A stretch of DNA of 5,649 bases from Acidobacteriota bacterium. GTDB lineage: Bacteria; Acidobacteriota; Terriglobia; Terriglobales; Acidobacteriaceae. Of this stretch, positions 1-5,649 are shown piece after piece. The DNA is taken from positions 1 through 5,649 of the forward strand of contig JAJZIF010000285.1 of NCBI GenBank assembly GCA_021810735.1, written 5' to 3'. How positions within the stretch are numbered: position 1 is the stretch's first letter; each line of letters starts with the position of its first letter. Made by a program: the position numbers and the translations under genes. The notes under the pieces are model-generated. The model did not search any database. It had not been told where the DNA came from and saw nothing but the letters and a program-made list of their open reading frames with translations.

Positions 1-125
1 AAAATAGATCGGTCCTGGATAGAAAACAGATTCGTCATGGATCGTGAACGGGCCTAAGTTGCATGTCGACGCAATCGATATTGGATCAACGAGGAATCGC
101 AATCGGGCCTAACGGAGGACAAACA
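1..125 (+). other. Left edge: possible tail of an upstream gene and operon leader
   Basis: No complete gene is visible here. The frame starting at base 1 stays open for 18 codons and stops at TAA 55-57, so it could be the C-terminus of an upstream gene in the same operon. Eighteen open codons can easily arise by chance, so this is weak. An imperfect direct repeat is present: ATCG-N4-CGGGCCTAA occurs at 41-57 and again at 96-112 (14 of 17 positions identical). The ATG at 63 has no Shine-Dalgarno sequence. A good one, GGAGG at 114-118, lies 7 nt before the ATG at 126. I see no convincing promoter, which fits transcription entering from the left. Confidence 0.3.
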
Positions 126-437
126 ATGAGCAAACTGAAAATCGAACCGGGAGTCAGCCGCATCAAGCGGGCGAAGCTCCAGTCATCCATCGACCAGGCC
201 ATCGCGCGAGACATCGAACTCATGGCGCAATGGTCGGACAACGAGCCCAACTACATCGTCAACGAACTGCTGCGCTTCGCCATCATGCAGGCGGAGGAGT
301 TCCAGAAGTACAAAGCGGGCCTGCCTGCAACTACAGCACACGGCATTCGCGATGCTGCATCTGTATCGGCTGCGACCAAAGTTGTTTCCACAATTGCAAC
401 ACGCCCGTCCAGGGAGGAACCCTCCCATGCGTCGTAA
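126..437 (+). CDS. Small protein upstream of the coupling protein, possible ribbon-helix-helix DNA-binding protein
   Basis: This 103-residue protein opens the visible transfer operon. The start at 126 is chosen because GGAGG at 114-118 sits 7 nt upstream; the in-frame ATG at 63 has no ribosome site. Residues about 15-21 could form a beta strand, followed by helices at about 22-35 and 39-60, with a short SDNEPNYIV turn between them. That strand-helix-helix order and size resemble CopG/Arc-type ribbon-helix-helix domains. The tail from about residue 64 is rich in Ala, Thr and Ser and looks disordered. It overlaps the coupling-protein gene by 11 nt, so the two are probably translationally coupled. 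Small RHH proteins are often found beside traG in trb-type conjugation clusters, where they serve as relaxosome accessories or autorepressors; that role here is inference. The gene itself looks real; the fold assignment is tentative. Confidence 0.72.
   Translation: MSKLKIEPGVSRIKRAKLQSSIDQAIARDIELMAQWSDNEPNYIVNELLRFAIMQAEEFQKYKAGLPATTAHGIRDAASVSAATKVVSTIATRPSREEPSHAS
412..426 (+). promoter_or_regulatory. Hairpin sequestering the Shine-Dalgarno of the coupling-protein gene
   Basis: GGGAGG (412-417) and CCTCCC (421-426) are perfect complements separated by the 3-nt loop AAC, ending immediately before the ATG at 427. The Shine-Dalgarno GGAGG (413-417) lies entirely in the 5' arm, so the folded mRNA would hide it. 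The upstream gene is translated through this hairpin and stops at 435-437, 8 nt past the ATG. A ribosome finishing that gene would open the stem and could restart at 427. The pairing is seen directly; the coupling mechanism is inferred. Confidence 0.6.
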
Positions 438-2463
438 CGGTATCGTCGATCGTCTCATGCATCCGCTGATGGAGCACCGCGTATTACTGTCTTTGGGCCT
501 GAGCGTGGCCTGCGGAATCGTTCTACAGTCGCTCTATCCAGCCAACCCCGCCGATCCCGTGCTGCGCCTCATCGCACTGGAACGGCCCGCGATCTTTCAT
601 GGCCTGCTCTGGAGTTACAATTTCTTTCTGTACAGCACTCCGTTTCTCGGCATCTCCATCCTGTTCTCGCTCGCCTACGTTCACTTCTATAAAGGACAGA
701 TCGAACGCGCCGCCGGAGCGTTGCCACCCTGTCCCGATCCACGGACTCGTGCTGACTTGGCTCTGGTCTTGGGCGAAGTCCATCGGCAGCTTGTGCCGCA
801 GCCCAGCCCCAATCCGCGTTGGCTCATCATCCCAGAGCGCGGCCTCTATACCGGCATCGCAGTCTTCGGCTCCATCGGTTCCGGCAAGACGCTGGGACTG
901 GTCTTGCCCGCGATGCGTCAGTTGTTTGCCTACCGTGCCAACGACGCGGCACGGAAACTTTCCGGCATCATCCTGGAAGTGAAAGGCGATCTCTGCCGAC
1001 AACTCCAAAATATTCTGAAGGGTTGCGGACGTGAACAGGATTATGTCGAGGTCTCGCTCGATGGCAATGTCCGCTATAACCCGCTCAACAACTCACTCGA
1101 CCCCTACGCCCAGGCATTCAATATCGCATCGATCATCACCGCGATCTGGGGCAAGGGCAAAGAACCCTTCTGGCAGCAGTCCTACACCGACCTTGTCCGG
1201 TACGTCATTCTGCTGCACCGCATCCGCGATGGGTACGTGACATTGCTCGATGTGTTCCGTACCGTCATCAGTGCCGGGGCATTGGAAAAGTTGTTGATTG
1301 AAACCGGCAGGGCCTTCACTCCGGTCGCCTTCCTCGGCATGGACAAGTCGGAATATATCAAATGGGAGCCAGCACTGCGCACGTTTGAGTTCGCATGGCA
1401 TGACGGCCTCAACCAATACCTGGCCCGCTGGAGTACCGAACTGGAATCCATTCTGATGCGTCAGACTTCCGCAACTGCATCCTTATATAGGCGCAGGATC
1501 GGCGACGCGTCGAAACGGATGGGCTGGGACAGCGTCCAGTATTGGTACTGGGAGCACTGGAAGTTCTTCCGCTCCGAAGTCAAAACATCGATCATCCAGG
1601 GCATCGCGGTGTTTCTGTCGCTGTTCGAGACCGACCCGGATGTGCGCCGCGTCTTCTGTCCGCCGAAGGAACTGTATCGAGGCAAAAAGTGTGCGAATGA
1701 TCCACACGGCATCGTCCTCGCGCCCTTTGAAGAATTGATCGAATCCGGCAAAGTGGTGGGTCTCAACTTTCCCGTGGCCTTGAATCCGGCACTGGCGAAG
1801 ACCATCGGCACCATGATGAAGGTGGACTATCAACGCGCCGTGCAACTGCGTATCCCGAAGATGGACGCGGAACCGGACAAACACTTTCGTCCGACCGTGT
1901 TCATTTGTGACGAGTACCAGAACTTCGCCACGGTCGGCGGCGACAATCCCACCGGCGACGAACGCTTTCTGTCGATCTCGCGCCAGCCGAAGTGCATTCC
2001 CATTGTGGCCACGCAAAGCCTCTCCTCATTGAAAGAAGCATTGCCCAACGAAGGCGTGAAGACCCTGCTGCAAGCCTTCCGCACGAAAATCTTTTTGACC
2101 ACTTCCGACCCGGAGACGGCCCGGTATGCATCGGAGCTATGCGGCAAGGCGGACAAAACGCGCATCAGCTATACGGTTTCTGAGTCCAGTTCCAATGCCA
2201 ATGTCGGCTGGCTCAGTGGCCGTACCTCGTCCAGCAAAGGTTCCGTCTCCGCCTCGAAGCAATACCAGAAACAGAAAGAACCGTTGTTCGACGAGCGCGT
2301 CTTCTTTGAGCTGAAGAACGCGCAGTCCGTCATTGCCGCCTATGACGGCATCAGCCCGCTGCCTGCCACCTATTGCTACTTGAAGCCGGACTTCCTGCCC
2401 GTCTGGATGACATGGTTCGAGCAAGAAAAGATCGACTTCGATCCTCGGAGAGTAAAGTCATGA
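427..2463 (+). CDS. traG: TraG/VirD4-family type IV secretion coupling protein (T4CP ATPase)
   Basis: This is a 678-residue inner-membrane ATPase that would link the relaxosome to the secretion channel and feed DNA-protein substrate into it. The N-terminus has two hydrophobic segments (about residues 18-37 and 70-88), the usual VirD4/TraG membrane anchor. Walker A is GSIGSGKT at 148-155. ILEVKGDL at 182-189 matches the conserved strand after it. Residues about 230-410 would hold the all-alpha domain. Walker B is VFICDEYQNF at 491-500 (D495, E496), and ATQS at 528-531 is the downstream glutamine motif typical of the family. A Ser-rich stretch at about 584-610 precedes the C-terminal strand region. 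Length is normal for the family. The ATG at 427 is preferred because a GGAGG site lies 9 nt upstream; the frame extends to 352 but without a ribosome site. It overlaps the preceding gene by 11 nt and the next by 4 nt. No frameshift or missing catalytic residue is seen. Confidence 0.93.
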   Translation: MRRNGIVDRLMHPLMEHRVLLSLGLSVACGIVLQSLYPANPADPVLRLIALERPAIFHGLLWSYNFFLYSTPFLGISILFSLAYVHFYKGQIERAAGALPPCPDPRTRADLALVLGEVHRQLVPQPSPNPRWLIIPERGLYTGIAVFGSIGSGKTLGLVLPAMRQLFAYRANDAARKLSGIILEVKGDLCRQLQNILKGCGREQDYVEVSLDGNVRYNPLNNSLDPYAQAFNIASIITAIWGKGKEPFWQQSYTDLVRYVILLHRIRDGYVTLLDVFRTVISAGALEKLLIETGRAFTPVAFLGMDKSEYIKWEPALRTFEFAWHDGLNQYLARWSTELESILMRQTSATASLYRRRIGDASKRMGWDSVQYWYWEHWKFFRSEVKTSIIQGIAVFLSLFETDPDVRRVFCPPKELYRGKKCANDPHGIVLAPFEELIESGKVVGLNFPVALNPALAKTIGTMMKVDYQRAVQLRIPKMDAEPDKHFRPTVFICDEYQNFATVGGDNPTGDERFLSISRQPKCIPIVATQSLSSLKEALPNEGVKTLLQAFRTKIFLTTSDPETARYASELCGKADKTRISYTVSESSSNANVGWLSGRTSSSKGSVSASKQYQKQKEPLFDERVFFELKNAQSVIAAYDGISPLPATYCYLKPDFLPVWMTWFEQEKIDFDPRRVKS

Positions 2464-3359
2464 GTTTTCAAATCATTCTGCCGTTTCTCAAACCCATCCA
2501 GCATTTGCTCGAGGCCGAAACGGTCTCGGAGATCATGGTCAATCCAGATTCCTCAGTCTGGATCGAGGAAGATGGAGCGATCCAGCTTCTGCCGGGGATA
2601 CGCTTTGCAGACGGTGCGTTGCTGACCGGTCTCGAAGTGATCGCCAACAAGTTCAGAAAGAAACTGGATGCGGACTCGCCGATTCTGAACCTACGGTTGC
2701 CCGATGGTAGCCGACTGGCAGCGATGGTTCCACCTGTCGTCCATCCCCGTCCTCTCATGACCATCCGCAAGTTCACCTCACGGCACTTCACAATGACCGA
2801 CCTGATCGAACGGAAGATGTTGAATGAAAAGCAAGCAACTACTCTGACAGAAGCTGTCCGTCGTGGCGACAACATCCTCATCTCGGGCGGGACCAGCTCG
2901 GGCAAAACCACCTTGCTCAATGTGTTGGCCGATGCCATCCCACAGAACGAACGCATCCTGGTCATCGAGGACACAGCGGAACTTCATATCCGGAAACCGC
3001 ACGTTCTTTCCGCCGAGGCCCAGGCCGATACGCATAAAGATGCCGTTACCTTCGACCATCTGCTGAAGGCCGCTTTACGCCACCGCCCAGACCGCATCAT
3101 CCTGGGAGAGATTCGCGGCGGGGAAGCGCGCACCTTGCTCGATTCGATGAATACCGGCCATCACGGCGCGCTGACCACCATCCATGCCAACGGCGCAGAA
3201 GACGCACTGCGGCGCCTGTCCCACTTGGCCATGCGCGCCTCCGGTGGCGTTTCTCTCAGCGACGTCGAGGCCGAATGCCGCCGGGCCATCGATATCGTGG
3301 CGCATGTTGCCAGAAACGATGGCCTGCGCTGCATCTCTGAGGTGATGGTCTGCAAATAG
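2460..3359 (+). CDS. trbB: VirB11/TrbB-family type IV secretion ATPase
   Basis: This 299-residue hexameric traffic ATPase would sit at the cytoplasmic face of the inner membrane and power the conjugation machine. The N-terminal domain (about 1-110) contains SEIMVNPDSSVWIEEDG (23-39), close in form to the N-terminal motif of TrbB proteins. Walker A is GGTSSGKT (143-150), the Asp box is VIEDTAEL (168-175), Walker B is RIILGEIRGGEA (212-223), and the His box is GHHGALTTIHANG (233-245). All diagnostic VirB11/PulE superfamily motifs are intact. The short N-terminal domain and lack of a long extension fit TrbB/VirB11 better than a type II or type IV pilus ATPase; the symbol is by resemblance only. 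The start at 2460 has GGAG (2447-2450) 9 nt upstream and forms an ATGA overlap with the coupling-protein stop, so translation is coupled. In trb-type clusters trbC, trbD and trbE normally follow, but here the operon ends. Confidence 0.92.
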   Translation: MSFQIILPFLKPIQHLLEAETVSEIMVNPDSSVWIEEDGAIQLLPGIRFADGALLTGLEVIANKFRKKLDADSPILNLRLPDGSRLAAMVPPVVHPRPLMTIRKFTSRHFTMTDLIERKMLNEKQATTLTEAVRRGDNILISGGTSSGKTTLLNVLADAIPQNERILVIEDTAELHIRKPHVLSAEAQADTHKDAVTFDHLLKAALRHRPDRIILGEIRGGEARTLLDSMNTGHHGALTTIHANGAEDALRRLSHLAMRASGGVSLSDVEAECRRAIDIVAHVARNDGLRCISEVMVCK

Positions 3360-3366
3360 TGGAAAA

Positions 3367-3398
3367 ATGGCGGGATGTCCAACAGAACATCCCGCCAT
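3367..3398. terminator. Shared bidirectional rho-independent terminator
   Basis: ATGGCGGGATGT (3367-3378) and ACATCCCGCCAT (3387-3398) form a perfect 12-bp GC-rich stem with an 8-nt loop. It lies 7 nt after the stop of the secretion ATPase gene and 4 nt after the stop of the convergent LysR gene. Read on the - strand, the stem runs into TTTTTCC, a proper U-tract. On the + strand only CCTTTC follows, a weaker tract. It should therefore end the LysR transcript well and the transfer operon less strongly. Confidence 0.85.
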
Positions 3399-3402
3399 CC
3401 TT

Positions 3403-4311
3403 TCACTGAATCTGGAGTTTCAATGCCTGGATTTTTTCGAGCAGAAGGTCGATCAAAGGGCCGAGTGAACGACGCAGATTTTTTCGGGTAAAAAGCGCGG
3501 TCTCAATTTGTAGTAGCCGGTCCGTCAGTGGCTTAAAGACCACTCCCGTCCGGGAAAGGCGAGCGGCGGATTTCTGCACTAGCGCCAGACCGAACCCGTG
3601 CCCCACGATCTCGATCGCCTGCGCCGTAGAACACACCTCGTAGTAGATTGGCATGGCCCCCATACTCTCGATGTACTCTGTGGTGCGCTCATAAAGTTCC
3701 GTATGCATCCGCTTCGGCACCCAGAAAATCATCTCCCCATGCATGTCTTTTGCATTGACTGTGGCTTTCTGCGCCAAGCTGTGGTTCTTCGGGATACAAA
3801 GATACAAAGGCTCCTGAGCGATTGGCTTCACCCAGAGGTCGGAGTCGGTAATCGGAAGAATTCCGAGTCCCACATGTAAATCCCCGTGCAATACGCGGCG
3901 TATCAACTCCGTCGTGTACGTCCCTTCCAGCAAGATGCGAGGGGCCTCCATCCTCGCGAAATCCGGATGATGGAGGACCGGCAATAACGAGCTGTGGATG
4001 TACGGAGAGTACCCGATACGAAGCGGGCCACTTTCTATTCTTCCCTGATATCGCGCCAGGTCCCAGGCGCGTTCGGCATGATTGAGTGAGGCGATCGCTT
4101 CTGGAACAAAAAGATTTCCAGCGGCCGTCAGTTCCAGTCGGCGGGAAGTTCTGTCAAACAGCTTCGCGCCGATAGACTTTTCGAGATAAGCGATCCTTCG
4201 GGTGAGGAAGGGTTGTGAGGTATGGAGTTTCTTGGCAGCCCTGAGAAAGCTGCCTTCCTGGGCGAGAACCACGACATACACCTGGATTTCAGGCGCAATA
4301 TTGGCATACAT
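3403..4311 (-). CDS. LysR-family transcriptional regulator
   Basis: This complete 302-residue protein is a normal length for the family. The N-terminal winged helix-turn-helix covers about residues 5-65, with the signature EGSFLRAAKKLHTSQPFLTRRI (19-40), then LEKSIGAKLFDRTSRRLELT (43-62) and a linker helix to about 90. LRIGYSPY (97-104) begins the periplasmic-binding-protein-like effector domain, which runs to about 295. The ATG at 4309-4311 gives the standard spacing to the HTH; AGGTAGG-like sequence lies 6-12 nt upstream on the - strand. The gene converges on the transfer operon and shares its terminator. LysR proteins usually control a divergent neighbour and themselves, but no intact gene lies divergently here: its upstream side holds inverted repeats, a MITE and an insertion sequence. 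Its effector and targets cannot be told from sequence. The effector-domain wording recalls Acidobacteriota homologues, which is only an impression. Confidence 0.94.
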   Translation of the reverse strand: MYANIAPEIQVYVVVLAQEGSFLRAAKKLHTSQPFLTRRIAYLEKSIGAKLFDRTSRRLELTAAGNLFVPEAIASLNHAERAWDLARYQGRIESGPLRIGYSPYIHSSLLPVLHHPDFARMEAPRILLEGTYTTELIRRVLHGDLHVGLGILPITDSDLWVKPIAQEPLYLCIPKNHSLAQKATVNAKDMHGEMIFWVPKRMHTELYERTTEYIESMGAMPIYYEVCSTAQAIEIVGHGFGLALVQKSAARLSRTGVVFKPLTDRLLQIETALFTRKNLRRSLGPLIDLLLEKIQALKLQIQ

Positions 4312-4350
4312 AACGTACCTACCTTTTCAGTATTTGAGCGGAGAGTAGGA

Positions 4351-4374
4351 CGCTCCCTGGGGGATATGGGAGCG
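4351..4374. repeat. Inverted repeat in the LysR upstream region
   Basis: CGCTCCC (4351-4357) and GGGAGCG (4368-4374) form a perfect 7-bp inverted repeat with a 10-nt spacer, 40 nt upstream of the LysR start codon. A TATAGC hexamer on the - strand (4384-4389) lies just beyond it and could be a -10 box, but no good -35 box is seen. The repeat could be an operator for autoregulation or a leader hairpin in the lysR mRNA. The dyad is seen directly; the role is inference. Confidence 0.45.
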
Positions 4375-4421
4375 CGACACTTTGCTATACCACAGAGGAT
4401 GCAAACTGAAAGGGGGAAATT

Positions 4422-4450
4422 GCACAACCCCACCTTCGGTGGTGTTGTGC
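4422..4450. repeat. Strong imperfect hairpin or dyad next to the MITE
   Basis: GCACAAC (4422-4428) pairs with GTTGTGC (4444-4450), and CCACC (4430-4434) pairs with GGTGG (4438-4442). There is one C-T mismatch (4429 and 4443) and a TTC loop (4435-4437), giving 12 paired positions. Neither side has a real T-tract, so it is a poor terminator. It lies 111-139 nt upstream of the LysR start and ends exactly where the MITE target duplication begins (4451). It could be a regulator operator, the remnant of an older terminator, or a hairpin favoured as an insertion site. Confidence 0.55.
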
Positions 4451-4607
4451 TGAACAGGCTGCGGAAAAACTCAATATTGGGTCAAAATGCCTTCAAAATC
4501 GTCGATGGAAAACCTTCACCCAAGGCTCACGAATCGTTTCTGGAGCATTCTGGTGCGATCCATTTTTGGCGGTTTTTGCAAAGTCGAGTTTTTCCGCAGC
4601 CTGTGAA
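4451..4607. mobile_element. MITE: non-autonomous element with perfect TIRs and a TGAA target duplication
   Basis: CAGGCTGCGGAAAAACTC (4455-4472) is repeated as its exact reverse complement, GAGTTTTTCCGCAGCCTG (4586-4603), giving perfect 18-bp terminal inverted repeats around a 149-bp element. The 4-bp sequence TGAA stands directly outside each end (4451-4454 and 4604-4607), as expected for a target duplication. The interior of about 113 bp has no credible gene; it is AT-richer, with a TCAAAAT motif twice (4482-4488 and 4493-4499). It must have been moved by a transposase encoded elsewhere. The ends do not match the visible end of the neighbouring IS630 element, so a different DDE family is implied; I cannot name it with confidence. 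Perfect TIRs suggest recent insertion. Confidence 0.85.
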
Positions 4608-4940
4608 GCCCGATGTGAATCGCTAGGCCGTCAGGAAGCAGCACGTGTGTTGTAACACTATTTACATCCCATGTATTCCACCCCTGTGCCAAATGCTTCT
4701 GGACTGCGCGATAGTGTTGGGAGTCTGGGCCCCCACTCCGTTAGGGCGACTGAGTCTCGATTGCTGGATCAGCACGCTGGGATTCCGGGTAGCTCGTTTC
4801 CCCGCACATGATAGAGCGACAGGGCAGCTCGCAATTGCAGCCGCCCCAACAATTCCTATGCTGAAGGAAGTTCTACCGACCCTTTTACGCATAGCACACC
4901 TTCGATAAATAGTTTCCATGTCATTGTGGTTGAGACCAGT
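4608..4940. other. Gene-poor stretch between the MITE and the insertion sequence; possible gene remnant
   Basis: I see no confident gene, RNA or terminator here. The best candidate is on the - strand, 4662-4892: 76 codons from an ATG with GAAGG upstream, or 85 codons from the ATG at 4917-4919. It begins with a basic stretch and a hydrophobic segment (SIGIVGAAAIASCPVALSC), followed by VLIQQSRLSRPNGVGAQTPN. This can be read as a signal peptide on a small unknown protein. It can also be read as a decayed N-terminus of an FAD-binding oxidoreductase, in which GxVGxG and a VLxEQS strand precede a GxGxxxxPN motif; the key glycines and acidic residue are missing. Both readings are weak. A short dyad, GTGTT-GT-AACAC, lies at 4647-4658. 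The opposite-strand frame at 4645-4908 (GTG start) looks non-coding. Confidence 0.3.
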
Positions 4941-5649
4941 CTAGTGACATGAGTCATTAATTCGCTTACAAAACATGGCGACGGAATCGAGAATCTGGTC
5001 TGCGGTTTTGTGCCAGACGAAGGGCTTTGGGTCGCGGTTGTGGTGTTCGATGAAGTCATCGATGGCCGCTTTCAGTTCTTTGGTCGAGCGGTGGACGCCG
5101 CGGCGGAGTTGGCGTTCGGTGAGTAGGGCGAACCAGCGCTCCACCAGGTTCAGCCATGAGGCAGAGGTGGGAGTGAAATGGACATGGAAGCGGGGGCGCT
5201 TGGCCAGCCAATCCCGAATCAACTTCGTTTTATGAGTTCCGTAGTTGTCCAGAGTCATATGAATGTCCAACTCCTCGGGCACGTTCTTCTCGATGGTGTC
5301 GAGGAAGTTGCGAAACTCTTCTGAGCGATGGCGTTGCTGGTTCTGGCCGATGATCTTGCCCGTCTTGGCATCGAGCGCGGCAAACAGACTGGTGGTGCCG
5401 TGACGCGCATAGTCATGCGTGCGCCGCTCCAACTGGCCGGGGCGCATGGGCAGCAACGGCGCGGTCCGATCCAGCGCCTGAATCTGGCTCTTTTCGTCCA
5501 CACACAAGACCAGGGCGCGCTCAGGCGGGTTCAGATACAGTCCAACGATGTCCCGCACCTTGTCGATGAACAGCGGGTCTTTGGACAATTTGAACGTTTC
5601 GCTGCGATGCGGGGCCAGCGAAAAGGCGCGCCAGATGCGGCTGATCGCG
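4941..5649 (-). CDS. IS630-family DDE transposase, 5' end outside the window
   Basis: About 235 C-terminal residues are visible and the frame is open through the right edge, so the N-terminal helix-turn-helix half (roughly 110-120 residues) is missing from view. The TTG at 5586-5588 is an internal codon, not the start: upstream codons encode [19 protein letters not shown], well-conserved family sequence. The RNase H-like catalytic core carries all three acidic residues. The first Asp is in [14 protein letters not shown] (codon 5496-5498), the second in LDNYGTHK (5247-5249), and the Glu in [10 protein letters not shown] (5139-5141). That leaves 35 residues between the second Asp and the Glu, within the IS630 range. 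No frameshift or internal stop is seen, so the visible part looks functional. The stop TAG (4941-4943) seems to come from flanking target DNA rather than the element. Confidence 0.92.
   Translation of the reverse strand, partial: AISRIWRAFSLAPHRSETFKLSKDPLFIDKVRDIVGLYLNPPERALVLCVDEKSQIQALDRTAPLLPMRPGQLERRTHDYARHGTTSLFAALDAKTGKIIGQNQQRHRSEEFRNFLDTIEKNVPEELDIHMTLDNYGTHKTKLIRDWLAKRPRFHVHFTPTSASWLNLVERWFALLTERQLRRGVHRSTKELKAAIDDFIEHHNRDPKPFVWHKTADQILDSVAMFCKRINDSCH
4942..5649 (-). mobile_element. IS630-family insertion sequence, 3' end, cut by the window edge
   Basis: The element contains an IS630-type transposase gene on the - strand and continues beyond 5649. Its visible end is probably at 4944, preceded by TA at 4942-4943, the dinucleotide that IS630-family elements duplicate on insertion. 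The bases CTAG at 4941-4944 match the CTAG target preference reported for IS630. The terminal sequence GTGACATGAGTCATTAATTC (4944-4963) is the likely terminal inverted repeat and contains the self-complementary ATGAGTCAT. The other end and second TA lie outside the window, so the exact boundary cannot be confirmed here. Confidence 0.75.

Noticed and set aside
63..125. Longer start (ATG at 63) for the first gene
   Set aside because: There is no Shine-Dalgarno before 63, while GGAGG lies 7 nt before the ATG at 126.
352..426. 25-residue N-terminal extension of the coupling protein
   Set aside because: The extension lies inside the upstream gene in another frame and has no ribosome site; the start at 427 has GGAGG at the right distance.
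2373..2459. 29-residue N-terminal extension of the VirB11-type ATPase
   Set aside because: It lies within the coupling-protein coding sequence. The ATGA overlap with GGAG upstream at 2460 is the normal arrangement, and the family's N-terminal motif follows soon after.
3367..3398. Inverted repeat as a transposon end or attachment site
   Set aside because: Its place just after two convergent stop codons, the GC-rich stem and the U-tract on the - strand fit a terminator better.
4422..4450. Dyad as a rho-independent terminator
   Set aside because: No T-tract follows on either strand, and no gene ends next to it.
4222..4626. 134-codon + strand frame across the LysR start region and MITE
   Set aside because: It runs antisense to the LysR HTH region and through the MITE terminal repeats, with no ribosome site or recognisable protein features.
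4645..4908. 87-codon + strand frame between the MITE and the IS
   Set aside because: It needs a GTG start without a clear ribosome site, and the composition looks non-coding.
1..5649. CRISPR array, tRNA, rRNA, or a novel defence or metabolic system
   Set aside because: No regularly spaced repeats, cloverleaf or rRNA-like sequence was seen; all confident genes belong to known conjugation, LysR or transposase families.

Overview
The window holds part of a bacterial conjugation (type IV secretion) gene cluster followed by a regulator and a stretch of mobile-element debris. The DNA is moderately GC-rich, with Shine-Dalgarno-led, tightly packed genes, so it is bacterial and accessory in character (plasmid, integrative conjugative element or genomic island). 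The wording of the LysR regulator (an 'LRIGYSPY...' effector domain) reminds me of Acidobacteriota proteins. That is recollection only; Nitrospirota or another Gram-negative phylum remains possible.

Left part (about 126-3359, + strand): three genes in one tight operon. A 103-residue protein with a possible ribbon-helix-helix fold overlaps by 11 nt a 678-residue TraG/VirD4-type coupling ATPase. That gene overlaps by 4 nt (ATGA) a 299-residue VirB11/TrbB-type secretion ATPase. The two ATPases would supply substrate delivery and energy at the inner membrane for DNA transfer. No other mating-pair-formation gene or relaxase is in view. A small perfect hairpin buries the ribosome binding site of the coupling-protein gene, suggesting translational coupling to the small upstream gene.

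Middle (3360-4311): a 12-bp-stem terminator is shared by the operon and a convergent, complete LysR-family regulator on the - strand.

Right part (4312-5649): the LysR upstream region contains two inverted repeats. Next comes a transposase-less element of 149 bp with perfect 18-bp terminal inverted repeats and a 4-bp TGAA target duplication (a MITE). After about 330 bp with no confident gene, an IS630-family insertion sequence runs off the right edge. Its transposase has all three catalytic acidic residues in view, and its stop codon appears to be supplied by the CTAG target site.

I see no CRISPR array, tRNA, rRNA or clear new defence or metabolic system. The points most worth following are the hairpin-gated coupling-protein start, the MITE, the stop codon borrowed from the target site, and the isolated T4CP-VirB11 pair next to a LysR regulator.
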